Part shown: one piece after another, positions 1-8,239 of the stretch | Numbering within the stretch: the first letter of the stretch is position 1 | How the letters are laid out: each line of letters starts with the position of its first letter | Source of the DNA: Cyanobacteria bacterium SZAS LIN-3 | GTDB taxonomy: Bacteria > Cyanobacteriota > Vampirovibrionia > Obscuribacterales > Obscuribacteraceae | NCBI GenBank assembly: GCA_018266215.1 | Contig: JAFEAV010000017.1 | Coordinates: forward strand, 1-64,000 | Reading direction: 5' to 3' | Length of the DNA: 64,000 nt | Notes under the pieces: model-generated | What the model was told of the DNA's origin: nothing | The model's input: only the letters and a program-made list of their open reading frames with translations | The model's database searches: none | Made by a program: the position numbers and the translations under genes

Positions 1-32
1 CGAAGATCAGGCGTATGCGCTCAAGCTGCAAA

Positions 33-767
33 CTAGGCCCTCACCAGTGTGACGAAAACATCTTCCAGTCGCGACTTGCCGGTTACGGCCCGTAGCTCAT
101 CGATTGTCCCCACGGCCAGGAGTTTGCCGTCGTTGATGATGCCTATGCGATCGCAGAGTTTTTCCGCCTCGTCCATACTGTGGGTGGAGAGCAAAATAGC
201 CTTCTCCTGTGCTTTTGCAGCCAGGATAAAGTCATGCATGGACTGTGTGGCCAGGACATCGAGCCCGGTCGATGGTTCGTCCAGGATCATCAATTTGGGG
301 TTGTGCACAATCGCCCGGGCGATGGAAACTTTCTGCCTGGTCCCCTGGGAGAGACCGGCACAGCGGACATTGACATACTTTTCAAAATCAAGCGACTGGG
401 CCAGTTGCGCCGTGCGTGCTTTGACCTCGGCCTCGGTCAGGCCACAGAGACGACCAAAATAGTGCAATATTTCCGCCGGGGTAAGGCGGTCATAGAGACC
501 GGTGCTGGAAGACAAAAAGCCCATCATGGCGCGGGCTTTATGTGAATCGGCAAAGACATCGACACCATCAAGGGTGGCCTTACCGGTAGTGGCGGTCAAG
601 ATCGTGGCGATTATGCGCAAGGTCGTCGTTTTGCCGGCCCCATTGGGTCCGAGCAAGCCAAAGATTTCTCCGTCGCTGACCGCAAACGAGATGTCCTGAC
701 AGGCCATAAACTCGCCCCGGTGCTTCTCGTAAAATCTCTTGCCGACTGACTCTACCAGAAGCGCCAT
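33..767 (-). CDS. ABC transporter ATP-binding protein (NatA/CcmA-like)
   Basis: A 244-residue ABC ATPase, the expected size for a single nucleotide-binding domain. Visible motifs are Walker A GPNGAGKTTT near residue 40, the signature LSQGT, Walker B LMILDEP followed by the D-loop STGLD, and the H-loop in LLSTHSMDEAE. It would hydrolyse ATP on the inner face of the membrane to drive the permease encoded just upstream (752-1969), whose last 16 bases overlap this gene. The pairing with an ABC-2 permease resembles NatAB sodium or drug exporters, but the substrate cannot be read from the sequence. The ATG has a GAGG element about 11 bases upstream, inside the permease gene. The gene ends close to the window edge. 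Confidence 0.93.
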   Translation of the reverse strand: MALLVESVGKRFYEKHRGEFMACQDISFAVSDGEIFGLLGPNGAGKTTTLRIIATILTATTGKATLDGVDVFADSHKARAMMGFLSSSTGLYDRLTPAEILHYFGRLCGLTEAEVKARTAQLAQSLDFEKYVNVRCAGLSQGTRQKVSIARAIVHNPKLMILDEPSTGLDVLATQSMHDFILAAKAQEKAILLSTHSMDEAEKLCDRIGIINDGKLLAVGTIDELRAVTGKSRLEDVFVTLVRA

Positions 768-1969
768 GTATCTTCGAACCTCTCAAATACAAGTATGGAT
801 ACGATTTTTGTCACAACAGCAACGATGATTATTGTCTCTATAAATGAAATCAGATGCAGCCAGGTAAAAGCATCATTGTTGAAAAGACTGCGCAGGACCA
901 GAAGATTATTCAAAATGGGAATCCAGGCCGTAGTCCGGGTCAGCTCAACACTGGGCACCAGGGCCAGCACCGGCACCAGCATAAATGTAGTCAGTGGGAC
1001 CGAAATCCACTGCTGGGAAGAGCGCACGGTGCGGCAAAAAGCGGCCGACAGCAAAAGCAAAGAAGCGTACAGAATCGAGACAGAAAAATATGAAAGCACC
1101 ACCAGGGGGATTTGGCCGGCCGACATTTTCAGGTTGAGACGGAGCATCTCCGCACCTTTTACACTCTCGGCCCCCATCAAAACCAGACTGCTGTCCGAGC
1201 CCATGCTCAGGACATTGAGCGAGCCGGCCAGGGTAGCCAGCGTCACCACAGCCATCAGCTTGGCAAAAACAATAAACCAGTGGTTGACGGGCAGGACCAG
1301 ACAGGGTTCGATGGTGTTACGCTCAAACTCTTCGGAAGTGGCTGCAATAGCCGGATAAGCGGCCCCCAGCGCCACAGTCAAAAGACTGAAAAACAAAAGC
1401 GCCACGCCCATGGAAAAAATCCCGCCCTTATCCGAATTGAGATTCTTCTGGCGAATAGTGTTGACCTGTATCGCCGCTTCGCCCAGACCTTTTTCCTTAA
1501 AGGCCTGATTGAGCGCCGCCTGATACTTACCGGCAATTTCTTCATTAAGATCGCCTACCAGTCTGGTGGCAAACATCCCTCGCGGCACCACGGCCTGTAC
1601 TTCGCTTTCACCCGACTGCGCGGCGGCGGCTTCATCGAGGAAAAAATCAATGCGCCCCTCGAACAAATCTTTTTCCGGATCCTTGCTCTCCACTTTGACA
1701 AAACGCTTGCTCCGGGCGAGTAAATCATCCACTGCCTTGACCTGGAAACCCCGGCTGGCATCGGCGGCGACGGCATAAAAGGAATGGTCCTTGCTGTCCG
1801 ACTCCTGCTTCATGATGAACATTTCCATGCCGCAAATAAGCAGCATCGGATAGATTACGGCCGGTACTACAAAGGTGTAGATGAGCACGTCTTTGTCGCG
1901 AAACGCGTGCTTGAGCTCCTTCGTGAAGATAATGGCAAAGGTGGCAAAAGCGCCGGCGTTATTTTTCAA
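752..1969 (-). CDS. ABC-2 type transporter permease (NatB-like)
   Basis: A 405-residue membrane protein with one hydrophobic segment near residues 30-50, a large soluble loop of about 125 residues (to about residue 180), and then five or so membrane segments to the C-terminus. This layout fits the ABC-2/NatB family, in which the loop lies outside the cytoplasmic membrane. It overlaps the ATPase gene by 16 bases, so the two are very likely one translationally coupled exporter. The start is a TTG 18 bases after the mobA stop with no convincing Shine-Dalgarno sequence, so the start is less certain than the gene. Substrate unknown. Confidence 0.87.
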   Translation of the reverse strand: MKNNAGAFATFAIIFTKELKHAFRDKDVLIYTFVVPAVIYPMLLICGMEMFIMKQESDSKDHSFYAVAADASRGFQVKAVDDLLARSKRFVKVESKDPEKDLFEGRIDFFLDEAAAAQSGESEVQAVVPRGMFATRLVGDLNEEIAGKYQAALNQAFKEKGLGEAAIQVNTIRQKNLNSDKGGIFSMGVALLFFSLLTVALGAAYPAIAATSEEFERNTIEPCLVLPVNHWFIVFAKLMAVVTLATLAGSLNVLSMGSDSSLVLMGAESVKGAEMLRLNLKMSAGQIPLVVLSYFSVSILYASLLLLSAAFCRTVRSSQQWISVPLTTFMLVPVLALVPSVELTRTTAWIPILNNLLVLRSLFNNDAFTWLHLISFIETIIIVAVVTKIVSILVFERFEDTWRFW

Positions 1970-1987
1970 GTTTCAAACTTTCAAAGA

Positions 1988-2704
1988 TCAGCTGCTGTGC
2001 TTGCGCACGTTGATCGGGCTCACCTGTGCGCCGTTCGAGGACGAGCCGCGCGTGATCAGGCGCGAATAATCCTGCGGCGTATTAACGTTGAAATAGGCGG
2101 GAAGCGAAGCATCGACTGCAGCTTCATCTATCTGATAGGTGGAGCTGTTCAGTCCGGAGAGGAAATCCTTGAGCGAGAGGTCACCATTGAAGAGAGATTC
2201 TTCCAGGGGCTTGATGCAATTTTTTGAATAGACGCCGAGCAGAGGCTCGATGCCGTCCTCATGGGCGGCGACGATAACGTCGTGCTGATGACGTTGCAGC
2301 ACCAGATCGCGCACCAGTTTGGCGCTGACCAGGGGCATATCGCAGGCAATAACAAAGGCGTGCGAATGCTGGGAAACAAGCAGCCCGGAGAGTATGCCGC
2401 CCAGCGGTCCGCGGTAGGGCAAAATATCCTTGACCACATCGACTTCCAGGTCTTCGTAGGACTCGGGCTCGTTGGCGACAATGAAAGTCTCGGAGAAGAG
2501 GTCGGCAACAACGGTCAAAATGTGATTGATCATGGTCGTGCCGTTGTAGGGCAAAAAGGCTTTGGGCCGACCCATGCGCTTGGACTTACCGCCGCACAAT
2601 ACCAGTGCCGTAACCGGCAAAGGGAGGGTTTCCCTGGTATCAGTCTCAATCACCATGCTTGTTTTTTTGGAGTCAGGAATGTCTGACATTAACGGGCCCG
2701 CCAT
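1988..2704 (-). CDS. mobA: Molybdenum cofactor guanylyltransferase (MobA-like nucleotidyltransferase)
   Basis: A 238-residue protein of the MobA/nucleotidyltransferase fold. The N-terminal signature LCGGKSKRMGRPKAFLPYNG (about residues 37-56) is the GTP- and metal-binding loop, and IACDMPLVS is the second metal-binding Asp motif. MobA transfers GMP from GTP to molybdopterin to make the guanine dinucleotide cofactor in the cytoplasm. The ATG at 2704 was chosen because AAGGG lies 9 bases upstream; residues before about 33 look like a non-conserved tail. No molybdoenzyme or other moa/moe genes are in the window, so a related cytidylyl- or nucleotidyltransferase role (MocA-like) cannot be excluded. 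Confidence 0.82.
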   Translation of the reverse strand: MAGPLMSDIPDSKKTSMVIETDTRETLPLPVTALVLCGGKSKRMGRPKAFLPYNGTTMINHILTVVADLFSETFIVANEPESYEDLEVDVVKDILPYRGPLGGILSGLLVSQHSHAFVIACDMPLVSAKLVRDLVLQRHQHDVIVAAHEDGIEPLLGVYSKNCIKPLEESLFNGDLSLKDFLSGLNSSTYQIDEAAVDASLPAYFNVNTPQDYSRLITRGSSSNGAQVSPINVRKHSS

Positions 2705-2757
2705 CAATTAGTACCCTTACAAGTGGATTCCCTGTGCTGCCTCGGTCTTCGACTGAA

Positions 2758-3606
2758 CTATTCTCCGGTGTAAACTGGCGCGCGCTTTTCGGCAAAGGCG
2801 GCCAGCCCCTCGAGACGGTCCTTGGTGTTGACCAATTGCAAATAAGCCTTAGTTTCGATCGCCAGACCGGCTTCGATATCGCGGTCATAGCCTTCATCTA
2901 TGGCAAATTTTGCTTGCTTCAGACTGAGAGGGGCAGCCTTGGCAATGTCCTGAGCCCAACGACGAGCTTCTTCGATCAGGGGCAGCAAAAACGCTCCTTC
3001 GGAAGCGCGCTTGCCTTCTTCTGAATAGACGAAGGTGTGGTCCAGCTCAATGATTTTGTGCACAAGCCCGATGTGATGAGCCACTTGTGCGGTGATGGTG
3101 GTGGCACCGAGGATAAATTCCTTGGCGCGCGACTTACCGATAAGGCGAGGCAGACGCTGGGTGCCGCCGGCTCCCGGAATAATTCCCAGGCGCACTTCGG
3201 TCAATTTCAATTCGGCGGTGCTGACCATAATGCGCAGGTCGCAGGCCAGAGCCAGTTCAAAACCGCCGCCAAAAGCGGAGCCGTTGAGGCAGGCAATAAC
3301 AGGCTGCGGCATGGTTTCAATCATGCGCATGGTGCGCTGGATCAAAGTGATGTAGTCGAGCACATCGCCCTGCGACATGGTCTTGCGTTCGGCCAGGTCA
3401 GCGCCGGCGCAGAAAGCCTTCAAACCCGCACCGATAATGCAAACAACCCGGATATGCTTGTCGTTGGCGATATCTTCCAGGGCGGCACAGATGGCGTTGA
3501 GCAGCTCTCTATTGAGGCAATTAGCCACCTGGGGTCGATTGAGCTTGAGCCAGGCTACGGTAGCCTCTTTTTCTACAACCAGCAATGCATCGGTCGTGAT
3601 TGTCAC
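2758..3606 (-). CDS. Enoyl-CoA hydratase/isomerase, probably methylglutaconyl-CoA hydratase
   Basis: A 282-residue crotonase-fold protein. The oxyanion-hole segments FCAGADLAE and GSAFGGGFELALACD are intact, and both catalytic glutamates of hydratases are present (TEVRLGIIPGAGGTQRL and the downstream KEFILG). The GTG start at 3606 overlaps the stop of the HMG-CoA lyase gene as GTGA, and the Shine-Dalgarno sequence GGAGAGAGGAA lies inside the last codons of that gene; the longer open frame upstream is a shadow of the lyase gene. Being coupled to HMG-CoA lyase and a biotin carrier points to the 3-methylglutaconyl-CoA step of leucine breakdown. The same three functions lie together in the Bacillus yng cluster. 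The exact acyl-CoA specificity is inferred from context. Confidence 0.9.
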   Translation of the reverse strand: MTITTDALLVVEKEATVAWLKLNRPQVANCLNRELLNAICAALEDIANDKHIRVVCIIGAGLKAFCAGADLAERKTMSQGDVLDYITLIQRTMRMIETMPQPVIACLNGSAFGGGFELALACDLRIMVSTAELKLTEVRLGIIPGAGGTQRLPRLIGKSRAKEFILGATTITAQVAHHIGLVHKIIELDHTFVYSEEGKRASEGAFLLPLIEEARRWAQDIAKAAPLSLKQAKFAIDEGYDRDIEAGLAIETKAYLQLVNTKDRLEGLAAFAEKRAPVYTGE

Positions 3607-4562
3607 TTCCTCTCTCCTATGGTTTGCGCCCGCTCGCGCTCGGCAAGGCATGCTTTTAAATATCGCCCGGGCAGCTGTCTGCCCAGAATCTCTTGAGCCA
3701 GACGTCCGGCGTCGGTCAACTTCTCCAGGTCGATGCCCGTTTCTATGCCCATGCCATTCAGCATATAGACAAGGTCTTCGGTAGCCAGATTGCCTGAAGC
3801 ACCGGGGGCATAAGGGCAACCGCCCAGACCACCCACCGAAGCGTCAAAAATAGTGATACCAGATTCGATACCAGCCACGACATTGGCCAGGGCCGTGCCG
3901 CGGGTATCGTGGAAGTGCAAGGCCAGCTTGTTCAGCGGCACTTCCACGGCCAGCAGCTCAATCAACTTCACCACCTGATTGGGCGTCGCCGCACCGATGG
4001 TGTCACCGAGCGAGATTTCATCCACGCCCATAGCCAGAAGCTTTTTGCAAATATCCAGACTGGCTTGCGGGGCAATCTTGCCTTCATAAGGACAGGCAAA
4101 AACCGTAGAAACATAGCAGCGCACCCGCTTACCATCAGCTTTGGCAACAGCCGCCACCTCCGCCATAGTGGCCAGAGCCTCGGCGATAGACTTGTTGATA
4201 TTGCGCTTGCTGTGGCTCTCTGAAGCCGACATAAACAAATTGATCTGCTTCAGACCGGCTTCTTTTGCACCCTCATATCCTTTGATATTGGGCACCAGAG
4301 CACTGGTCTGCACCTTAGCCAGAGACGGAGTCTGCATCACCTGCCGGGCCAGATCCGGCCCGTCGGCAAGCTGCGGGATCCACTTGGGCGAGACAAAGGA
4401 AGTTATCTCAATCTGCCCCAGGCCGGCCTGAGCCAGGGCCTCAATAAGTCTGAACTTATCGGCTGTCGAAATAGTGGCGGCTTCGTTTTGCAGTCCGTCG
4501 CGCGGACCGACTTCAACCACTTGTATGCTTGCAGGGAGGCCCTCAAACACAGCTTGTGCCAA
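3603..4562 (-). CDS. Hydroxymethylglutaryl-CoA lyase
   Basis: A 319-residue TIM-barrel lyase that splits 3-hydroxy-3-methylglutaryl-CoA into acetoacetate and acetyl-CoA, the last step of leucine catabolism. Visible family marks are VGPRDGLQNE near the N-terminus (catalytic Arg), the metal-binding HFHDTRGTALANV, and the lyase signature GGLGGCPYAPGASGN with the catalytic Cys. The biotin carrier gene lies 22 bases upstream and the hydratase is coupled downstream by a 4-base overlap. The start is drawn at TTG 4562, but an AGAGGA sequence touches it too closely; a GTG four codons later is possible. Confidence 0.93.
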   Translation of the reverse strand: MAQAVFEGLPASIQVVEVGPRDGLQNEAATISTADKFRLIEALAQAGLGQIEITSFVSPKWIPQLADGPDLARQVMQTPSLAKVQTSALVPNIKGYEGAKEAGLKQINLFMSASESHSKRNINKSIAEALATMAEVAAVAKADGKRVRCYVSTVFACPYEGKIAPQASLDICKKLLAMGVDEISLGDTIGAATPNQVVKLIELLAVEVPLNKLALHFHDTRGTALANVVAGIESGITIFDASVGGLGGCPYAPGASGNLATEDLVYMLNGMGIETGIDLEKLTDAGRLAQEILGRQLPGRYLKACLAERERAQTIGERK

Positions 4563-4584
4563 TCCTCTCGTTCTTGTCCGGGGT

Positions 4585-4797
4585 CTAGTTGAGCACCATG
4601 ATCACATCACCTTCGTTGACAAAATCGCTGACGGCGACTTTGACTTCTTCCACCGTGCCGGTGACCTCGGACGCGACGGGCAGCTGCATTTTCATTGATT
4701 CCAGAATGGCAACATCCATGCCTTCAGTCACCGCGTCGTCCTTTTTTACGAGGACTTCGACGACTACTCCGGCCATCATGGAGACGATCTTCTTCAT
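4585..4797 (-). CDS. Stand-alone biotin/lipoyl carrier protein of an acyl-CoA carboxylase
   Basis: A 70-residue protein consisting only of a biotinyl domain, with the attachment motif ESMKM (Lys36). The ATG at 4797 has GGAAAG about 10 bases upstream; a longer frame adds 15 unlikely residues. Small free biotin carriers of this type serve acyl-CoA carboxylases, and its place ahead of HMG-CoA lyase and a crotonase suggests methylcrotonyl-CoA carboxylase, as for YngHB in Bacillus. No carboxylase or biotin carboxylase subunit is present in the window, so its partners must be elsewhere. Confidence 0.9.
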   Translation of the reverse strand: MKKIVSMMAGVVVEVLVKKDDAVTEGMDVAILESMKMQLPVASEVTGTVEEVKVAVSDFVNEGDVIMVLN

Positions 4798-4883
4798 GGC
4801 AATACTCTTTCCTATAAGTAGAATATTGCCAGATGGTAGCAAACGCCTGACAGCGCTGCATTACGGGCGGCTTATCAAGCAGT

Positions 4884-7022
4884 CTATTTTTTGAAGAGCC
4901 CGCGCAAGGCGTCGTTTATCTTCTTGGCACCCTCGTCCAGCTCCTCGCCGGACTGCTCACCACCAGCGTTTTCGCCACCGGCGGCGGGCTGAGATTGGTC
5001 GCCGCCACCCCAGTCAAATGCAGGCTGGGGCACTTCCCGCCGTCTGCGATTTCTGGGATTGGCAAGCAAGGCGCCACCAGCGGCGCCGGCCAGACTGGAA
5101 CGTTTTTCCTCACTGGGCGGCTCTTCCGCCGCGGGGGTGGGATCGCCCCAGGGATTGCCGGCGGTGGGAGCCGCGGGTTGCGGCGCACCCCAGGGGTTGC
5201 TGGCGGCATTATTTGATTGATTGGCATCGGCCGAAGGAAATACCGGTTGCGGCTGTTGAGCCGAAGCCGAAGACTGCGGCGGCAAAATACTCGGTTGCGG
5301 AGCACCCCAGGGATCATTGGCCGGGGCCGGCTGGGGTTGGCCCCAGGGATCGGCGGCGGGAGCGGGGGCGCTGCTTCCGGCCTGAGCTGCGGGGTCGCCC
5401 CAGGGATTGGCAGCCGGAGCGGGTGTAGCGTTCGCCTGGGGCATGCCCCAGTCCATATTTTGCAAATCGGCCGGCGAGGGAGAAGAAGGCTGCGCCGGAG
5501 CTGGTGCCGGTGCTGCCGCACTGGCACTGGGATCCTCGCCCCAGTCACCCCAGGAACCGACAACTGTACCGGAGCCCGGCGTAACGGCAGGAATGGTATC
5601 GGAGGTCTGACCGAAGTCCTGGCCATAAGTCTGGGGCGGCGCTTGCTGCACCGGCGGAGGGAATGTGGGCTGCGGCTGAGGCTGTTGCTGCTGCTGAGCG
5701 CGACTGGGATCGATCCAGTCTTCACCGAAATCACCCCAGGCAGCTCCCGGAGCGGGAGCGGAAGCGGCGCTCGGCGTGCCGAAACCGGCAGTGCCCTGCG
5801 GAGCCTGATCCAGCGGCGGAAGCGCGGCGGCGGACGCCGAAATCGAAGGGGTTGGCTCGGGGGCGGCACCGGCTTGAGGCTGGCCCCAAGGGTCGGCGGG
5901 AGGGGCGGCAGGTTGGGCGGCGCCAGTGTAGCCAAATCCACCCTGCTGTGCCTGCTCGAAGCTGGGAAAAGCAGCGGGGGCAGCGGCACCACTATCGGTG
6001 GCATGACTGCTGGTCACCGGCGTGATGTTTGGTATAACATCCGGTGCCGGAGCCGGCGGCGCGTTGTTCAAAGAACTGAGAATAGGATCATCGGCGGGAG
6101 CAGGAGCTGTCGCAGAGGCAATCACCGGAGTAGCCGGGAGCGCAGGCAGAGTCTGGGATGTACGTGAAGGACCGGAGGCAAAGCCACTGCCGGTAGCCGG
6201 CGCGGACTCAGGAGTTGGAGCGGGAGCTGGAGCGGGCTCAGGAGCAGCGGCGACGGGAGCGGGTGTCGGCTCTGGTGCCGGTGCAGGAACTGGAGCCGGT
6301 GCGGGAGCTGGAGCTGGAGCAGGCGCCGGTGCAGGCGCAGGGGTGGGAGCTGGTTCGGGAGCGGCCGCAACCGGTGCCGGAGCGGGCTCGGCTTTGACCT
6401 CGGGCGCAGGAGCAGGCTCGGGCGGCGCCACATTCATCAGAGGCGGGGCAGCGGCTCCACCAGGGGTAGAAATGATCGGAGCTTTATTGAGCGGACTGGA
6501 AATTGTCGGAGCATTGGGATCGGCAGCAGGGGCGGCAACCGGACTGGCGACAGCTGGAGCCGGGGCGACGGGCTCGGGAGCGGCGACTACAGGCTCGGGC
6601 GCGGGAGCCGGGGCAGGAGCTTCCGGGGCGGCGGCAACAACAGGAGCGGCAGCAGGCTCGGCTTCTTCCTTGGTTTCTTTCTCGCGGGCATCTTTCTTCT
6701 TAGACTTTTTAGACTCTTTAGCTTCTGGCGCTTCCGAAGCATCTTCAGCCGGCTCAGCGGCCGTGACGGCAGCAGCAGCCGAGGCCAGAGCTTGCGGGCT
6801 GAGCTCAACTTTCCAGTTGCCGCTCAGATAACGCTCTTTCATAGCGTTGATCTTGTCGCGGTCAGCAGTCAGACCATCGAGCTTTTTCTGGTTGGAGGCA
6901 ATGCGCGCGTCAAGCTCGATTATTTGCTGTTCAATGATGTCCTTCTCTTCGCGAAGGACGTTTTCCTTTTCGGTAAACTCGTTGAGAAGCTCGCGCAACA
7001 TCTCGAGATTGATAGCTACCAT
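4884..7022 (-). CDS. Large Pro/Ala-rich protein with coiled-coil N-terminus and PWG repeats
   Basis: A 712-residue protein with no family I recognise. Residues about 5-65 form a charged coiled coil (many E, K, L and I, ending in KERYLSGNWKVEL). Then follow an Ala/Glu/Lys stretch and about 500 residues of low-complexity Pro/Ala. In the second half six copies of [DN]PWG[ADQ]P stand among other Trp-Gly motifs (WGDFGEDW, WGDWGED, DWGMPQ). A short amphipathic C-terminus ends LRGLFKK. No signal peptide or membrane segment is seen, so it is probably cytoplasmic. The ATG at 7022 has AGGGAG 12 bases upstream; a TTG nine codons earlier is weaker. A scaffold role is a guess from the repeat pattern only. 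Confidence 0.85.
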   Translation of the reverse strand: MVAINLEMLRELLNEFTEKENVLREEKDIIEQQIIELDARIASNQKKLDGLTADRDKINAMKERYLSGNWKVELSPQALASAAAAVTAAEPAEDASEAPEAKESKKSKKKDAREKETKEEAEPAAAPVVAAAPEAPAPAPAPEPVVAAPEPVAPAPAVASPVAAPAADPNAPTISSPLNKAPIISTPGGAAAPPLMNVAPPEPAPAPEVKAEPAPAPVAAAPEPAPTPAPAPAPAPAPAPAPAPVPAPAPEPTPAPVAAAPEPAPAPAPTPESAPATGSGFASGPSRTSQTLPALPATPVIASATAPAPADDPILSSLNNAPPAPAPDVIPNITPVTSSHATDSGAAAPAAFPSFEQAQQGGFGYTGAAQPAAPPADPWGQPQAGAAPEPTPSISASAAALPPLDQAPQGTAGFGTPSAASAPAPGAAWGDFGEDWIDPSRAQQQQQPQPQPTFPPPVQQAPPQTYGQDFGQTSDTIPAVTPGSGTVVGSWGDWGEDPSASAAAPAPAPAQPSSPSPADLQNMDWGMPQANATPAPAANPWGDPAAQAGSSAPAPAADPWGQPQPAPANDPWGAPQPSILPPQSSASAQQPQPVFPSADANQSNNAASNPWGAPQPAAPTAGNPWGDPTPAAEEPPSEEKRSSLAGAAGGALLANPRNRRRREVPQPAFDWGGGDQSQPAAGGENAGGEQSGEELDEGAKKINDALRGLFKK

Positions 7023-7068
7023 AAAATTTGTCTGCTCCCTTGACGACAAGTGCGCGAGCGCTACTTCC

Positions 7069-7090
7069 TACAAGTTTTCTACCACTTGTA
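7069..7090. promoter_or_regulatory. Inverted repeat upstream of the PWG-repeat gene
   Basis: TACAAGT (7069-7075) and ACTTGTA (7084-7090) are perfect 7-base arms separated by 8 bases. It sits about 50 bases upstream of the ATG at 7022, a usual place for an operator near a promoter. No T-run follows it on either strand, so it is not an intrinsic terminator. The rest of 7091-7279 holds no gene or motif that I can support. Confidence 0.35.
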
Positions 7091-7279
7091 AGACAATTTA
7101 ACCACGTCTAGGGCCACAGAGCTTACTATCAGACGCTTACACACACGTTGAGACACAATTATCAGCCCCTGGGATCCGCGCTGATGCCGCAGCCGACGCC
7201 GGAGCAGGCCGCTTCAGTGCAAAGGTCAATCCCGAGACGACCGTCATGAAAGTGAACGAAAGCCGAAGCCGGAGCGATA

Positions 7280-8077
7280 CTAGACCGCGGCTTCCTCTCC
7301 GCCCTGCTCACGCGCATAATTTTTGGTTTCCTGCACCATAGCCGAGAACAGCCACATGCAGAGCTGATCCAGAGTTTCGACAGGAGGATTGCTGTCCTGC
7401 ATACGCCACATCATGCCCTGCTCGGTGATTTTGACCTGCAGGACGGCGATTGCTTTGTAGTCATTTTCGGTCCGGCTCAGGGCCATGACCTTACTGGTCG
7501 GCACCAGGAAGCATTCGACTTTGTCATCGCAACCACGCACCACAAGCGAACAGAGCTTGGTGGAAAAACGTGCGCGGAAGTAAGTCTTGGTCTCTTCCGC
7601 CTCGCGGAAACGGTTGTAACGAGTAACTTCAGTGACGTCGCCGGAGATGGAGCCCGAAACGTGCAACTCGGTACCGTTAGCTACCTGGTTAAACTCAAAC
7701 ATGTAGCGCTGGAGCAAACCGTAAATCTTGTCGACGAGAATGGCAATACCGGACTTGTATATCGACTCCCGGTAAACTTCCTGCAGGTGCACACCGCGCT
7801 GGTCAGCCAGGAACTGCAAGGACTCCTGCTTCAGCTGCGACATCCAGTCGGTTCCGTGGGCTACCGGCTCGGACTCGTGATAAACCAGGATCTGCTCCGA
7901 ATTGGCCATCGACCAATCGGGGGTGCCGCCGCCGATGGCGCCGTTGGAGAACATCGAACGGTCAACCTGACGACCCGGGACATTCTGCGGCTGCGGTTGA
8001 GACGGATTGGAATCAAGAAACTTCCTTGAATCTTTTCTGTCCTTATTTTGATTTCTAGGATCGTTTTTCCCAAACAT
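7280..8077 (-). CDS. Conserved-looking protein of unknown function
   Basis: A 265-residue protein that I do not recognise. The first 60 residues are polar and probably disordered (rich in N, K, D, Q and P). The remainder (about 70-260) is a regular alpha/beta sequence with several Trp and Cys residues, ending in an acidic EQGGEEAAV. No membrane segment is visible. The ATG at 8077 has AGGGGA 8 bases upstream. A longer frame from 8131 adds a short hydrophobic segment (GILLSVGTFASAQG) that looks like part of a signal peptide but has no ribosome-binding site, so secretion cannot be fully ruled out. It stands alone on the minus strand between the PWG-repeat gene and the mannose enzyme. Confidence 0.75.
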   Translation of the reverse strand: MFGKNDPRNQNKDRKDSRKFLDSNPSQPQPQNVPGRQVDRSMFSNGAIGGGTPDWSMANSEQILVYHESEPVAHGTDWMSQLKQESLQFLADQRGVHLQEVYRESIYKSGIAILVDKIYGLLQRYMFEFNQVANGTELHVSGSISGDVTEVTRYNRFREAEETKTYFRARFSTKLCSLVVRGCDDKVECFLVPTSKVMALSRTENDYKAIAVLQVKITEQGMMWRMQDSNPPVETLDQLCMWLFSAMVQETKNYAREQGGEEAAV

Positions 8078-8239
8078 CGAATTAGTCCCCTGAGCAGACG
8101 CAAATGTGCCAACACTCAAGAGTATGCCCATAGAGACCTAATTTAAATCCCTTTGAATCCCACTGAATGTGGGCAAAAAGCTGCCAAACCCGGTAATTCT
8201 CATACAAGGTTTGATTAAAAATTTACAGCCGGGCAAATT

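Noticed and set aside
3607..3819. N-terminal extension of the enoyl-CoA hydratase
   Set aside because: These 71 codons are an alternate frame within the HMG-CoA lyase gene; the GTG at 3606 with its ribosome-binding site is the better start.
5217..6167. Long plus-strand open frame (316 residues, Arg/Gly-rich)
   Set aside because: It is antisense to the Pro/Ala-rich gene, whose GC-rich codons keep stop codons rare on the opposite strand; the translation is Arg/Gly low complexity without any motif.
6022..6831. Gly/Ala-rich plus-strand frame that resembles a repetitive structural protein
   Set aside because: It is the reverse frame of Pro/Ala repeats in the gene at 4884; no start signal, and the repeat is explained by the real gene.
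4884..7022. Tandem DNA repeat array or CRISPR-like repeats
   Set aside because: The repetition is at codon level for Pro, Ala and PWG motifs, irregular in spacing, inside a coding frame; there are no spacers.
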